A stretch of DNA of 16,363 bases from Clostridia bacterium (GTDB lineage Bacteria > Bacillota > Clostridia > Christensenellales > HGM11417). Of the stretch, positions 6,593 through 14,557 are shown piece by piece. A program made the position numbers and the translations under genes. Within the stretch, counting starts at the first letter, position 1. The number at the start of each line of letters is the position of its first letter. The DNA lies in assembly GCA_028700355.1 (NCBI GenBank), contig JAQVSX010000002.1, positions 1-16,363 on the forward strand. The letters are read 5' to 3'. The notes below the pieces were generated by a model. The model was not told where the DNA came from, did not search any database, and was given only the letters and a program-made list of their open reading frames with translations.

Positions 6593-7435
6593 TCAGCTTA
6601 CGGCAATTATAAATTCCCTGAGCATGCCGCATGCAACGGCGGAAAAGTTCTCTGCAATTTGTGGGCAATATTCCATAAAGTCCGCTCCGATTACATTCAA
6701 GCCTTTTATTATCTTTGCCGCTTCAATAAATTCCTTATAAGTTGCTCCGCCGCCTTCGGGTGTACCCGTTGACGGCATAATAGACGGGTCCATAACATCG
6801 ACATCAAAGGTAACATATACGGGGCAATCTTTAATTTTATCTGCAACGCTTTTTAGCATATTTAAGTTAAATTTGTATAAATTTGTATGCTTTTCACACC
6901 ATAAAAATTCTTCTTTGGTGCCCGAGCGTATTCCCAGCTGATATATTTTGCCGTCCCCGATAATTTCCCATATTCTTTTAATAACTGTGCCGTGAGATAA
7001 TTTCTCTCCCAATATATCATTGGCGCAGTCTGCGTGCGCATCAAAATGCAGTATTATCAAATCGGGATATTTTTTTTGCGCCGCCTTAGCCGCCGCAAGC
7101 GTAAGCAAATGCTCTCCGCCTATCATTAAGGGTTTTTTGTTTGCATCAAAAATTTCGTTTACCGCCCCCTCAATTATTTCAAGCGTTTTTTCGGCATTGC
7201 CGTAAGGCAGCTCCAAATCGCCGCTGTCGCAAATGTTGAGGTTATGCAAATCTTCATCTAAATAGGGGCTGTAACTTTCAATAGAGCTATGCGACTCCAT
7301 TCTTAAATATCTGCTTGCGTATTTTGTGCCTGCCTTATTGCTTGTAGTGCTGTCAAAAGGAGCGCCGAACAAAATCAAATCGGCTTTATCAAAACTTTTA
7401 TCGCAGCCCATAATCACGCTGTCTAATTTTTTCAT
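6593..7435 (-). CDS. speB: Agmatinase (ureohydrolase family)
   Basis: This 280-residue enzyme would hydrolyse agmatine to putrescine and urea in the cytosol. The binuclear manganese site of the arginase/agmatinase family is complete: His109 in IGGEH, Asp132, His134 and Asp136 in DAHAD, and Asp211 and Asp213 in DVDVMDPS. The substrate loop reads TGTPEGGG, whereas many homologues have TGTPEPGG. It is the last gene of the speD-speA-speE-speB operon. Its ATG overlaps the speE stop (ATGA), with GGAGG inside the end of speE four bases upstream, indicating translational coupling. The polyamine neighbours, including arginine decarboxylase, make agmatinase far more likely than arginase or formimidoylglutamase. 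Confidence 0.92.
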   Translation of the reverse strand: MKKLDSVIMGCDKSFDKADLILFGAPFDSTTSNKAGTKYASRYLRMESHSSIESYSPYLDEDLHNLNICDSGDLELPYGNAEKTLEIIEGAVNEIFDANKKPLMIGGEHLLTLAAAKAAQKKYPDLIILHFDAHADCANDILGEKLSHGTVIKRIWEIIGDGKIYQLGIRSGTKEEFLWCEKHTNLYKFNLNMLKSVADKIKDCPVYVTFDVDVMDPSIMPSTGTPEGGGATYKEFIEAAKIIKGLNVIGADFMEYCPQIAENFSAVACGMLREFIIAVS

Positions 7436-8280
7436 TTTGCCTCCAAAAGCCCGTTTACATAAGTGGGCAAAGCAAAGCTTCCTATATGAATATCTGTATT
7501 ATAATACCTTGTATTTATATTTAGCGACTGCCAGGCGTTTGCGTTTAAATCGCTTACTGGGTTAAATTTTTTAGATGCAAAGCCGAAAAGCCAATGGCCC
7601 GAAGGATAGGTAGGTATATGCGCCTGATAAACCTTGCATACATTAAAAAAAGCCTTTATGCGCAGGTGAGCCCTTTTCATATTAGATGCATATTCGGAAT
7701 AATAGGGGCTTTCATGCTGGTTTACAAGTATGCCGCAATCGTTTAATGCGTTAAAACAATTACCGTAAAATTCCCTTGTAAAAAGCCCTTCGCCGGGGCC
7801 GAAAGGGTCGGTAGAATCGACAATAATAAGGTCGTATTCGCTTTTTTTAGTCCTTACAAATTTTAGCCCGTCCTCGTAATATATATGCACCCTTTTGTCT
7901 TCAAGGCTGCAAGCGGTCTGCATAAAATACTGTTTGCAAACATCTACTACCAGCTTGTCAATTTCTATCATATCTATATGCTCTATGCCGCTGTATCTGC
8001 AAAGTTCCCTTACAGTGCCACCGTCTCCCGCTCCGATTACCAAAACCTTTTTTATATCGGGATTCGTCGCCATAGGAACATGAACAATCATATCGTGATA
8101 AATAAATTCGTCCTTTTCGGTAGCCATAATAAGTCCGTCAAGCGTAAAAAACATGCCGAACTCCTCAGACTCAAAAACATCTATTCTTTGAAATTCGCTG
8201 TTGCCCGAATAAATCTGTTTTTTTACTTTAATAGAAAAACGCACATTGTCGGTGTGCTGCTCTGTATACCATAATTCCAT
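7432..8280 (-). CDS. speE: Spermidine synthase (polyamine aminopropyltransferase)
   Basis: This 282-residue cytosolic enzyme moves the aminopropyl group from decarboxylated S-adenosylmethionine to putrescine. The N-terminal beta domain has the signature SEFQRIDVFES. The Rossmann domain has VLVIGAGDGGTVRE (residues 79-92), and DSTDPFGPGEGLF holds the catalytic Asp155 and the adjacent Asp158. The length is typical of bacterial SpeE (about 275-290). AAAGGAG (complement at 8291-8297) precedes the ATG. It sits between speA and speB, which supply its amine acceptor, and downstream of speD, which supplies its donor. The stop overlaps the speB start by four bases. I see nothing missing. Confidence 0.95.
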   Translation of the reverse strand: MELWYTEQHTDNVRFSIKVKKQIYSGNSEFQRIDVFESEEFGMFFTLDGLIMATEKDEFIYHDMIVHVPMATNPDIKKVLVIGAGDGGTVRELCRYSGIEHIDMIEIDKLVVDVCKQYFMQTACSLEDKRVHIYYEDGLKFVRTKKSEYDLIIVDSTDPFGPGEGLFTREFYGNCFNALNDCGILVNQHESPYYSEYASNMKRAHLRIKAFFNVCKVYQAHIPTYPSGHWLFGFASKKFNPVSDLNANAWQSLNINTRYYNTDIHIGSFALPTYVNGLLEAK

Positions 8281-8301
8281 AAAAAATTAACTCCTTTACC
8301 G

Positions 8302-9744
8302 TCAGGCGATAACGTTTATATTTTCAACAGCCATATCTTCCGTGCCGAGCACAAGACAGCCCTTTTCCTTGGCATATTTAATATACTCAATAATTTCCGA
8401 GGTTATTTTTTCGCCGGGCGCAAGTACGGGTATGCCGGGCGGATAGCACATAACAAATTCGGCGCTTATATAATCTTTGCTTTTTTCAAGAGGTAAATAT
8501 TTTTTTTCGGCGTAAAAAGCATTTTGCGGAGTTGCGGCAACAACGGGGGAAACATATTCGTGGTCAAACAAATCGCTTATATCCTTTTTGCCGTAAATGC
8601 GCTTAACTTCCTGTAAAGCCGAAACCAGCCGTTCTATTTCAAGAGCGCTGTCGCCCATTGATATTATTGCAAGTATGTTTGCAAGGTCGCCAAATTCTAC
8701 CTGTATATCGTATTCGTCCCGCAGTATGTCGTAAACCTCTATGCCGGCAAGCCCTATACTTCTTGTATGGACAGACAGCTTAGTTCGGTCAAAATCATAT
8801 ACATATCTGCCCCTTATATCGTCGGCAAAGGCATGGTAGCCGCCCCAATCGTTTATTTCCTCCCTTGCGTAATCTGCAAGCGAAAGCACCTTTCTGAATA
8901 TGCTTTTGCCGTTTACCGCAAGGTTCTTACGAGAAATATCCAAAGAAACCATCAATAGATAAGAGCCGCTTGTAGTGCCGGTAAGGTTGATTATCTTTCT
9001 TATATGACCGTCGCTCAAAGTGCCTGAGGAAAGCAAAATTGAGCTTTGCGTGAGAGAGCCTCCCGTCTTATGCAAGCTAACGGCAGACATATCCGCACCT
9101 GCCGCCATTGCAGGTAGCGGCATATTCTCGCCGAAATATAAATGCGTACCGTGCGCCTCGTCGCAGAGGGCAAGCATATTACGGCTGTGTGCGTATTCTA
9201 TAATAGAGGCAATGTCAGAGCATACGCCGTAATAAGTGGGGTTATTTAAAAAAACCGCCTTTGCGTCGGGATTATTATCAATAGCGTTTTTTAAATCGTC
9301 AAAGCTCATCCCCAGCGGTATGCCCAGATGTTTATCAATACCGGGGTTTACATATACAGGTATTGCGCCGCTTATTACAAGCGCATTTATTGCGCTGCGG
9401 TGTACATTTCGGGGCATAATAATTTTATCGCCTGCTTTTACGGCAGACATAATCATTGCGCTTACCGCTGCAGATGTTCCGTTTACCATAAAAAATGAGC
9501 TTTTGGCATTAAAAGCCTCGGCGGCAAGCTGCTGTGCCTCTTTTATTACAGATGTGGGATGACAAAGGTTGTCGAGCGGTTTGGAAGAATTTACATCGAC
9601 GGCAAGACACTGCTTGCCTAAAAAATCGCTAAGCTCTAAGTTGCCGCGCCCCTGTTTATGACCGGGTACATCGAACGGCACTATTCTGTTTGATTTAAAT
9701 TTTTTTAAAGCCTCTAAAAGAGGGGCGTAATTTTGTTCGCTCAA
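8302..9744 (-). CDS. speA: PLP-dependent arginine decarboxylase (Orn/Lys/Arg decarboxylase class)
   Basis: This 480-residue fold-type I PLP enzyme is like Bacillus SpeA. The start VPFDVPGHKQGRG, the DEAHG block (195-199) and SLHKTGGSLTQSS with the PLP lysine Lys226 are all family signatures, and the C-terminal domain contains MCYPPGIPVLAPGE. Lysine, ornithine and arginine decarboxylases of this class look alike. The agmatinase in the same operon indicates arginine as substrate, giving agmatine. The start is TTG; the length and N-terminal alignment with SpeA (M-S-x) support it, although the upstream AAGCGG is a poor ribosome binding site. speD ends 12 bases upstream, so coupling to speD translation is plausible. 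There is no receiver-like N-terminal wing, unlike the large acid-induced decarboxylases. Confidence 0.9.
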   Translation of the reverse strand: MSEQNYAPLLEALKKFKSNRIVPFDVPGHKQGRGNLELSDFLGKQCLAVDVNSSKPLDNLCHPTSVIKEAQQLAAEAFNAKSSFFMVNGTSAAVSAMIMSAVKAGDKIIMPRNVHRSAINALVISGAIPVYVNPGIDKHLGIPLGMSFDDLKNAIDNNPDAKAVFLNNPTYYGVCSDIASIIEYAHSRNMLALCDEAHGTHLYFGENMPLPAMAAGADMSAVSLHKTGGSLTQSSILLSSGTLSDGHIRKIINLTGTTSGSYLLMVSLDISRKNLAVNGKSIFRKVLSLADYAREEINDWGGYHAFADDIRGRYVYDFDRTKLSVHTRSIGLAGIEVYDILRDEYDIQVEFGDLANILAIISMGDSALEIERLVSALQEVKRIYGKKDISDLFDHEYVSPVVAATPQNAFYAEKKYLPLEKSKDYISAEFVMCYPPGIPVLAPGEKITSEIIEYIKYAKEKGCLVLGTEDMAVENINVIA

Positions 9745-9756
9745 TTAATTAACCGC

Positions 9757-10563
9757 TTAATATATATTCATTCCGCTAAAAATCTCAATCATTTCCTGAC
9801 TCAATTTTTTGGTAATGGAAAGTCTTTGTTTGGGCGGAAGCTCATAAACATCGGTATTAAAAAGGTAATTCTGCAAAATAATGTCTTTTATCAGCATTTT
9901 AGTATGAAAAATATTAGACTGATAGACATTCATATCTATGGCATCATATTTAGTAAGAGTCAAATCGTCAATATAATCCTGAATTGACGTGATTTTATGG
10001 TCTAAAAACACTTTTTTGCCGTCGCATTCTCTTGTAAAGCCTCGCACACGGTAATCGATTGTTATAATATCAGAATCAAAGCTGCCTATCAGGTAATCGA
10101 GCGCACTTAAAGGCGATACTTTTCCGCAGGTAGAAACATCAATATCTACCCTGAAAGTAGCTATTGCACTGTCTCGGTGGTATTCGGGATAGGTATGCAC
10201 CGTAACGTGGCTTTTGTCAAGGTGGGCAACGACAGTTTCCCTAGATTTTAGCATTGCAAGCTGACCTTGATTGCAGGATTTATCAATAAGGTTGATTGGC
10301 AGGGCTTCTTCAGAAATAAGTAGCGTTACGCTTGCGCCTTGCGGGTCGTAATCCTGCTTGGAAATATTAAGCACGTGAGCGCCTATACTTTCGGTAACCT
10401 TGCACAATATTCCCGTAAGCCTTTCAGAATTGTACTGCTCGTCAATATATTCGATATAATCCTTTTGTTCCCTCTCACTTTTGGCGTAACACACGTCGTA
10501 AATATTAAAGCTAAGTGTTTTTGTGAGGTTGTTAAAGCCGTATAATTTAATTTTGTTTTCCAA
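9757..10563 (-). CDS. speD: S-adenosylmethionine decarboxylase proenzyme, long E. coli type
   Basis: This 268-residue pyruvoyl enzyme makes decarboxylated SAM for spermidine synthesis. The autocleavage site is [13 protein letters not shown]: cleavage between Lys117 and Ser118 would turn Ser118 into the pyruvoyl group. Blocks [26 protein letters not shown] and [14 protein letters not shown] match E. coli SpeD closely, not the short form (about 125 residues) of Bacillus subtilis or Thermotoga. The start is TTG, fixed by alignment to the E. coli N-terminus and by AAGGAAGGTGG about nine bases upstream. It is the first gene of the polyamine operon, with its own promoter at 10626-10654, divergent from guaB. 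Confidence 0.94.
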   Translation of the reverse strand: MENKIKLYGFNNLTKTLSFNIYDVCYAKSEREQKDYIEYIDEQYNSERLTGILCKVTESIGAHVLNISKQDYDPQGASVTLLISEEALPINLIDKSCNQGQLAMLKSRETVVAHLDKSHVTVHTYPEYHRDSAIATFRVDIDVSTCGKVSPLSALDYLIGSFDSDIITIDYRVRGFTRECDGKKVFLDHKITSIQDYIDDLTLTKYDAIDMNVYQSNIFHTKMLIKDIILQNYLFNTDVYELPPKQRLSITKKLSQEMIEIFSGMNIY

Positions 10564-10625
10564 CTCTAACTACCACCTTCCTTTAAAGTAATTCGTCTAA
10601 AATATTATATTTTTAGCTGATAAAG

Positions 10626-10654
10626 AATTTACAACAAATCATTAAAAATGTCAA
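10626..10654 (-). promoter_or_regulatory. Probable promoter of the speD-speA-speE-speB operon
   Basis: A perfect -35 TTGACA (complement at 10649-10654) is followed after 17 bases by TAAATT (10626-10631), a four-of-six -10 box. The predicted start near 10619 gives a leader of about 55 bases with the AAGGAAGGTGG site. Between this and the guaB promoter lies an imperfect inverted repeat, AAAGC at 10702-10706 and GCTTT at 10714-10718, a possible but unproven operator. Confidence 0.55.
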
Positions 10655-10753
10655 GAATATTATTGTATAAACGCAAATATTTATAACCTCAAAAATATTC
10701 CAAAGCTTGATTTGCTTTAAGCTAACGAAATTTATACAGTCTTTTGGTATTAT

Positions 10754-10782
10754 TTGACTTAAATACTAAAATAATATATAAT
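10754..10782 (+). promoter_or_regulatory. SigA-type promoter for guaB-guaA
   Basis: TTGACT (10754-10759), a 17-base spacer and TATAAT (10777-10782) form a near-consensus promoter. The start would fall near 10789, leaving about 24 bases before the guaB ATG. That is too short to house a purine riboswitch. Confidence 0.8.
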
Positions 10783-10797
10783 ATTTTGAAATAATAA

Positions 10798-12267
<1,470 letters not shown>

Positions 12268-12288
12268 GCAGTTTAGGAGAAATTATTT

Positions 12289-13233
12289 ATGAACGGCTTT
12301 ATAGAGCAAAGTCTAATAGAGTTAAAACAAAAAATGCAGGGGAAAAAGGCGCTTTGTGCGCTTTCGGGCGGAGTCGATTCCGCCGTTGCGGCAACGCTTG
12401 TGCATAAGGTGTGCGAAGATAACCTCATATGTATATTTGTAGACCACGGTCTTATGCGCAAAAACGAAGCGGATGAGGTTATGCGTGTTTTTAAAGACGA
12501 ACGCAAAATGAATGTAATTAAGGTAGATGCGTCGCAGCGTTTTTTAGAAAAATTAAATGGCGTAACCGATCCCGAACAAAAAAGAAAAATTATAGGCGGA
12601 CAGTTTATCAGGGTATTTGAGGAAGAGGCTAAAAAGATTGGCAGCATAGATTTTTTAGTGCAAGGCACCATATATCCCGATGTTATAGAGAGCGGCGGCA
12701 AAAATTCCTCTGTAATAAAAAGTCATCATAATGTGGGCGGACTGCCCTCCGTTATAGAATTTAAAGAAATTATAGAGCCGCTGCGCAGTCTTTATAAAGA
12801 GCAGGTGCGCAGTGTGGGAAGAGCGCTTGACCTACCCGAAAGCATCGTATCAAGACAGCCCTTTCCCGGACCGGGACTTGGTGTAAGGGTAATAGGCGAA
12901 GTTACAAGCGAAAAGCTTGACATACTCAGGGAAGCAGATTTTATATACCGTGATGAAATAGCAAAAAACAATCTTGATAAAAAAATATGGCAGTATTTTG
13001 CTGTACTTACCTCTTTAAAGAGCGTAGGAGTCAGCAAGTCGGAAAGGACATATTCTTATACAATAGCGCTCAGGGCAATTACATCGGAAGACGGTATGAC
13101 GGCTAAGTGGGTTAAAATACCTTATGATGTTTTGGAAAAAGTATCTGACCGCATAGTAAGCGAAGTAAAAAATGTTAACAGAGTGGTTTATGATATTACA
13201 AACAAACCGCCGGCAACAATAGAGTGGGAATAA
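12289..13233 (+). CDS. guaA: GMP synthase, ATP-pyrophosphatase (synthetase) subunit only
   Basis: This 314-residue protein amidates XMP to GMP with ATP. The P-loop-like SGGVDS is at residues 26-31. [12 protein letters not shown], the dimerisation block [16 protein letters not shown] and the C-terminal KPPATIEWE are all classic GuaA features. Bacterial GuaA is normally about 510-525 residues because a class I glutamine amidotransferase domain (GATase) precedes this part. Here translation starts directly at the synthetase domain. AGGAGA at 12275-12280 supports that ATG, and only 21 bases separate it from guaB, so no GATase is hidden upstream. The arrangement resembles archaeal GuaAb with a separate GuaAa. 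Ammonia must come from free ammonium or an unlinked glutaminase subunit. The gene ends at a strong terminator. Confidence 0.93.
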   Translation: MNGFIEQSLIELKQKMQGKKALCALSGGVDSAVAATLVHKVCEDNLICIFVDHGLMRKNEADEVMRVFKDERKMNVIKVDASQRFLEKLNGVTDPEQKRKIIGGQFIRVFEEEAKKIGSIDFLVQGTIYPDVIESGGKNSSVIKSHHNVGGLPSVIEFKEIIEPLRSLYKEQVRSVGRALDLPESIVSRQPFPGPGLGVRVIGEVTSEKLDILREADFIYRDEIAKNNLDKKIWQYFAVLTSLKSVGVSKSERTYSYTIALRAITSEDGMTAKWVKIPYDVLEKVSDRIVSEVKNVNRVVYDITNKPPATIEWE

Positions 13234-13239
13234 TAATAA

Positions 13240-13270
13240 AAGGAGGCAGCAAAATTTGCTGCCTCTTTAT
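13240..13270 (+). terminator. Rho-independent terminator after guaA
   Basis: GAGGCAGC (13243-13250) pairs perfectly with GCTGCCTC (13258-13265). The A/T bases between can extend the stem, and TCTTTAT follows. It lies seven bases after the guaA stop. The A-rich left side also makes it usable in the opposite direction for the convergent cysteine-rich gene. Confidence 0.85.
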
Positions 13271-13308
13271 ATAGTACGGTATATATGGTTTATATGCGCT
13301 GCAAAGAC

Positions 13309-13746
13309 CTAATTCTTTTTAATATTATCGCAATACCATTTAGGGGTGCAGCATAAGTCAAAACGGCAGGGTATACAGGTTTTGCGACAGCGTGCACCGT
13401 AGCAATCGCAATACAGCTCAGACCATACAGGCTTGCAAACGGGCTTGCAAGCAGGTTTACAAACGGGCTTGCATACAGGCTCGCAAACAGGCTCGCAATC
13501 AGGTTTACAAACGGGTTTGGGGCATATCTTCTTTTCAAAACATACTTTTGCGGGAATGCAGGCAATCTTTTTTTTAGGAGGACATTCGCATACAGGTTTG
13601 CATTTATCTTTTTTTACTCCGTCGTCAAATTTGTCGTCAAATTTATCATCGTATTTATTGTCATCATATTTATCAAACTTATCGTCAAAATTATCCTCAT
13701 AATCGTCAAAAATTCCCTCAAAGTCATCAAACTGTTCAAAACTCAT
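13309..13746 (-). CDS. Asp-rich / Cys-rich repeat protein, candidate spore coat or exosporium protein
   Basis: No family recognised. The 145-residue protein has two contrasting halves. Residues 1-47 are strongly acidic with no Cys and a loose DDKF/DDNKY tetrapeptide repeat. Residues 48-145 carry 21 Cys. The centre is built from four-residue units of the form V-C-K-P (CKPV, CEPV, CKPA), and a non-repeated tail holds paired Cys (FDLCC, YCDCYG). No signal peptide is visible. AAGGAG lies just upstream of the ATG. The neighbours are another small Cys-rich protein, also starting MSF, and spoIIID, and both Cys-rich genes share an upstream element. Clostridial spore surface proteins such as CdeC are Cys-rich, so a cross-linked coat or metal-binding role is plausible but inferred. 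Confidence 0.75.
   Translation of the reverse strand: MSFEQFDDFEGIFDDYEDNFDDKFDKYDDNKYDDKFDDKFDDGVKKDKCKPVCECPPKKKIACIPAKVCFEKKICPKPVCKPDCEPVCEPVCKPVCKPACKPVCKPVWSELYCDCYGARCRKTCIPCRFDLCCTPKWYCDNIKKN
13427..13522. repeat. 12-bp tandem repeat (about eight units) inside the Cys-rich gene
   Basis: On the plus strand the unit is ACRGGYTTGCAA, repeated head to tail from 13427 to 13522; the last unit is degenerate. Two adjacent units (13475-13486 and 13487-13498) are identical. On the coding strand each unit gives four residues, Cys-Lys/Glu-Pro-Val, so copy-number change would keep the reading frame. Confidence 0.9.
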
Positions 13747-13771
13747 AATATATCTCCTTAAAGATTTATAC

Positions 13772-13792
13772 GGCGCTTTCTTTTTGTGCGCC
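13772..13792 (-). promoter_or_regulatory. Leader stem-loop upstream of the 145-residue Cys-rich gene
   Basis: GGCGC (13772-13776) and GCGCC (13788-13792) are perfect inverted repeats with an 11-base loop, between the shared upstream element and the ribosome binding site. No T-run follows in the gene's direction, so an mRNA leader structure is more likely than a terminator. On the plus strand TATTTTAT follows, which could be a weak terminator. Confidence 0.4.
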
Positions 13793-13809
13793 TATTTTAT
13801 ATTATTATT

Positions 13810-13841
13810 TAATAATATTTTTTGTTACATTATCGCAAGCG
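13810..13841 (-). promoter_or_regulatory. Shared upstream element, copy 1
   Basis: Read on the minus strand: CGCTTGC, GAT, three bases, then a 20-base block TGTAACAAAAAnTATTAYTA (13810-13829). Copy 2 has the same parts upstream of the other Cys-rich gene. It ends about 64 bases before the 145-residue gene's ATG. It is probably promoter or activator-binding DNA for a common regulator. Confidence 0.55.
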
Positions 13842-13854
13842 GCGGCAAATACGT

Positions 13855-14082
13855 TTAATATATGCATTTATCTCTGTTGTCAAAAAATCCGCAGCAATGC
13901 TTTTTACATCTGCAGGGGCTTATGGGTTTACATATTGTTTTGCAGTGAAAAAAGGTATCAAAGCATTTTGGCGGAGTAGGTTTTTTATGGCAGAAACAAT
14001 CTCTAATAATCTTACATATTTTGTCTAAACAGCAATCTTGCGGCTTGCGGCGGCAGTCATTTTTATCAAAATAAAAACTCAT
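13855..14082 (-). CDS. Small Cys-rich protein, candidate spore coat component
   Basis: No family recognised. This 75-residue protein has 14 Cys (almost one in five), with two CC pairs and CFC and CRC motifs, spread over the whole length. It is basic, with many Lys, Pro and His, and has no signal peptide or membrane helix. It starts MSF like its downstream neighbour. AAGGAGAG (complement 14088-14095) sits seven bases before the ATG. It is transcribed away from spoIIID and shares that intergenic region. On the minus strand upstream a CATATAATA string fits the mother-cell SigK -10 pattern CATAnnnTA, although such matches are easy by chance in AT-rich DNA. Alternatives are a metal-binding or redox protein. 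Confidence 0.7.
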   Translation of the reverse strand: MSFYFDKNDCRRKPQDCCLDKICKIIRDCFCHKKPTPPKCFDTFFHCKTICKPISPCRCKKHCCGFFDNRDKCIY

Positions 14083-14125
14083 TAATACTCTCCTTTTCTT
14101 TTTGTTGTATTATATGTTATTCATA

Positions 14126-14160
14126 TAGTAATAGTTTTTGTTACAGACGCATAGCAAGCG
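14126..14160 (-). promoter_or_regulatory. Shared upstream element, copy 2, in the spoIIID divergent region
   Basis: Minus strand: CGCTTGC, TAT, six bases, then the 20-base block TGTAACAAAAAnTATTAYTA (14126-14145), identical to copy 1 at 18 of 20 positions counted without the two variable ones. It lies about 44 bases upstream of the 75-residue gene and also upstream of spoIIID on the other strand. The AACAA core recalls the RACAR core of SpoIIID binding sites, but flanks fit poorly. Confidence 0.55.
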
Positions 14161-14279
14161 ATATTAGAAATTAGTATTAAAGGAGAACTTGCCAAAAATG
14201 CCGCTTATCAAAAAATATCATAAAGCGCCAAATATTCCCATATATTTTAATATCAGCAAATATCTGGGGGAAACAGCTG

Positions 14280-14546
14280 TTGAAAGAGTATATAATAAGA
14301 AGGGTTATCGACGTATCAAACTATATAATAGATACCGGCAGCACTGTAAGGGAAACCGCAAAATTGTTTAAAATAAGCAAAAGCACGGTACATAAAGACT
14401 GTACCGAAAGGCTCAGCGTAGTTGACAGACATTTATATAAGCAGGTTAAAAAGATACTTAATATAAACCTTGCAGAAAGGCATTTAAGGGGCGGAGAGGC
14501 AACAAGAAAAAAGTATTTAAAAAAGCGCAAAATTGTCAGCGTTTAA
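14280..14546 (+). CDS. spoIIID: Sporulation transcription regulator SpoIIID
   Basis: This 88-residue DNA-binding regulator works in the mother cell after engulfment. It activates and represses many SigE-dependent genes and sets up SigK. The helix-turn-helix STVRETAKLFKISKSTVHKD (21-40) is followed by TERL, and the signature ERHLRGGEAT lies near the C-terminus. The length and sequence order match Bacillus SpoIIID. The start is TTG, chosen because it aligns with the family N-terminus (M-x-x-Y-I); GGGGGA lies about nine bases upstream. A possible SigE-like pair, TCATAAA (14218-14224) and CATATATT (14239-14246) with 14 bases between, is weak. Presence of this gene marks the organism as a spore former and colours the reading of the two Cys-rich neighbours. 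Confidence 0.95.
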   Translation: MKEYIIRRVIDVSNYIIDTGSTVRETAKLFKISKSTVHKDCTERLSVVDRHLYKQVKKILNINLAERHLRGGEATRKKYLKKRKIVSV

Positions 14547-14557
14547 GAAAAATATAT

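Noticed and set aside
13427-13522. Tandem repeat as a CRISPR array
   Set aside because: Units are 12 bases, directly adjacent without spacers, and in frame within a coding sequence; no cas genes nearby.
13392-13702. Plus-strand frames with T-G-L-Q and S-N-L-S repeats
   Set aside because: They are the antisense reading of the 12-bp repeats in the Cys-rich gene; the minus-strand gene has the ribosome binding site and a coherent composition.
13855-13865. CATATATTA as a SigK -10 box for the 145-residue gene
   Set aside because: The match lies in the last codons of the 75-residue gene (Cys-Ile-Tyr-stop), more than 100 bases upstream, so it is most likely chance.
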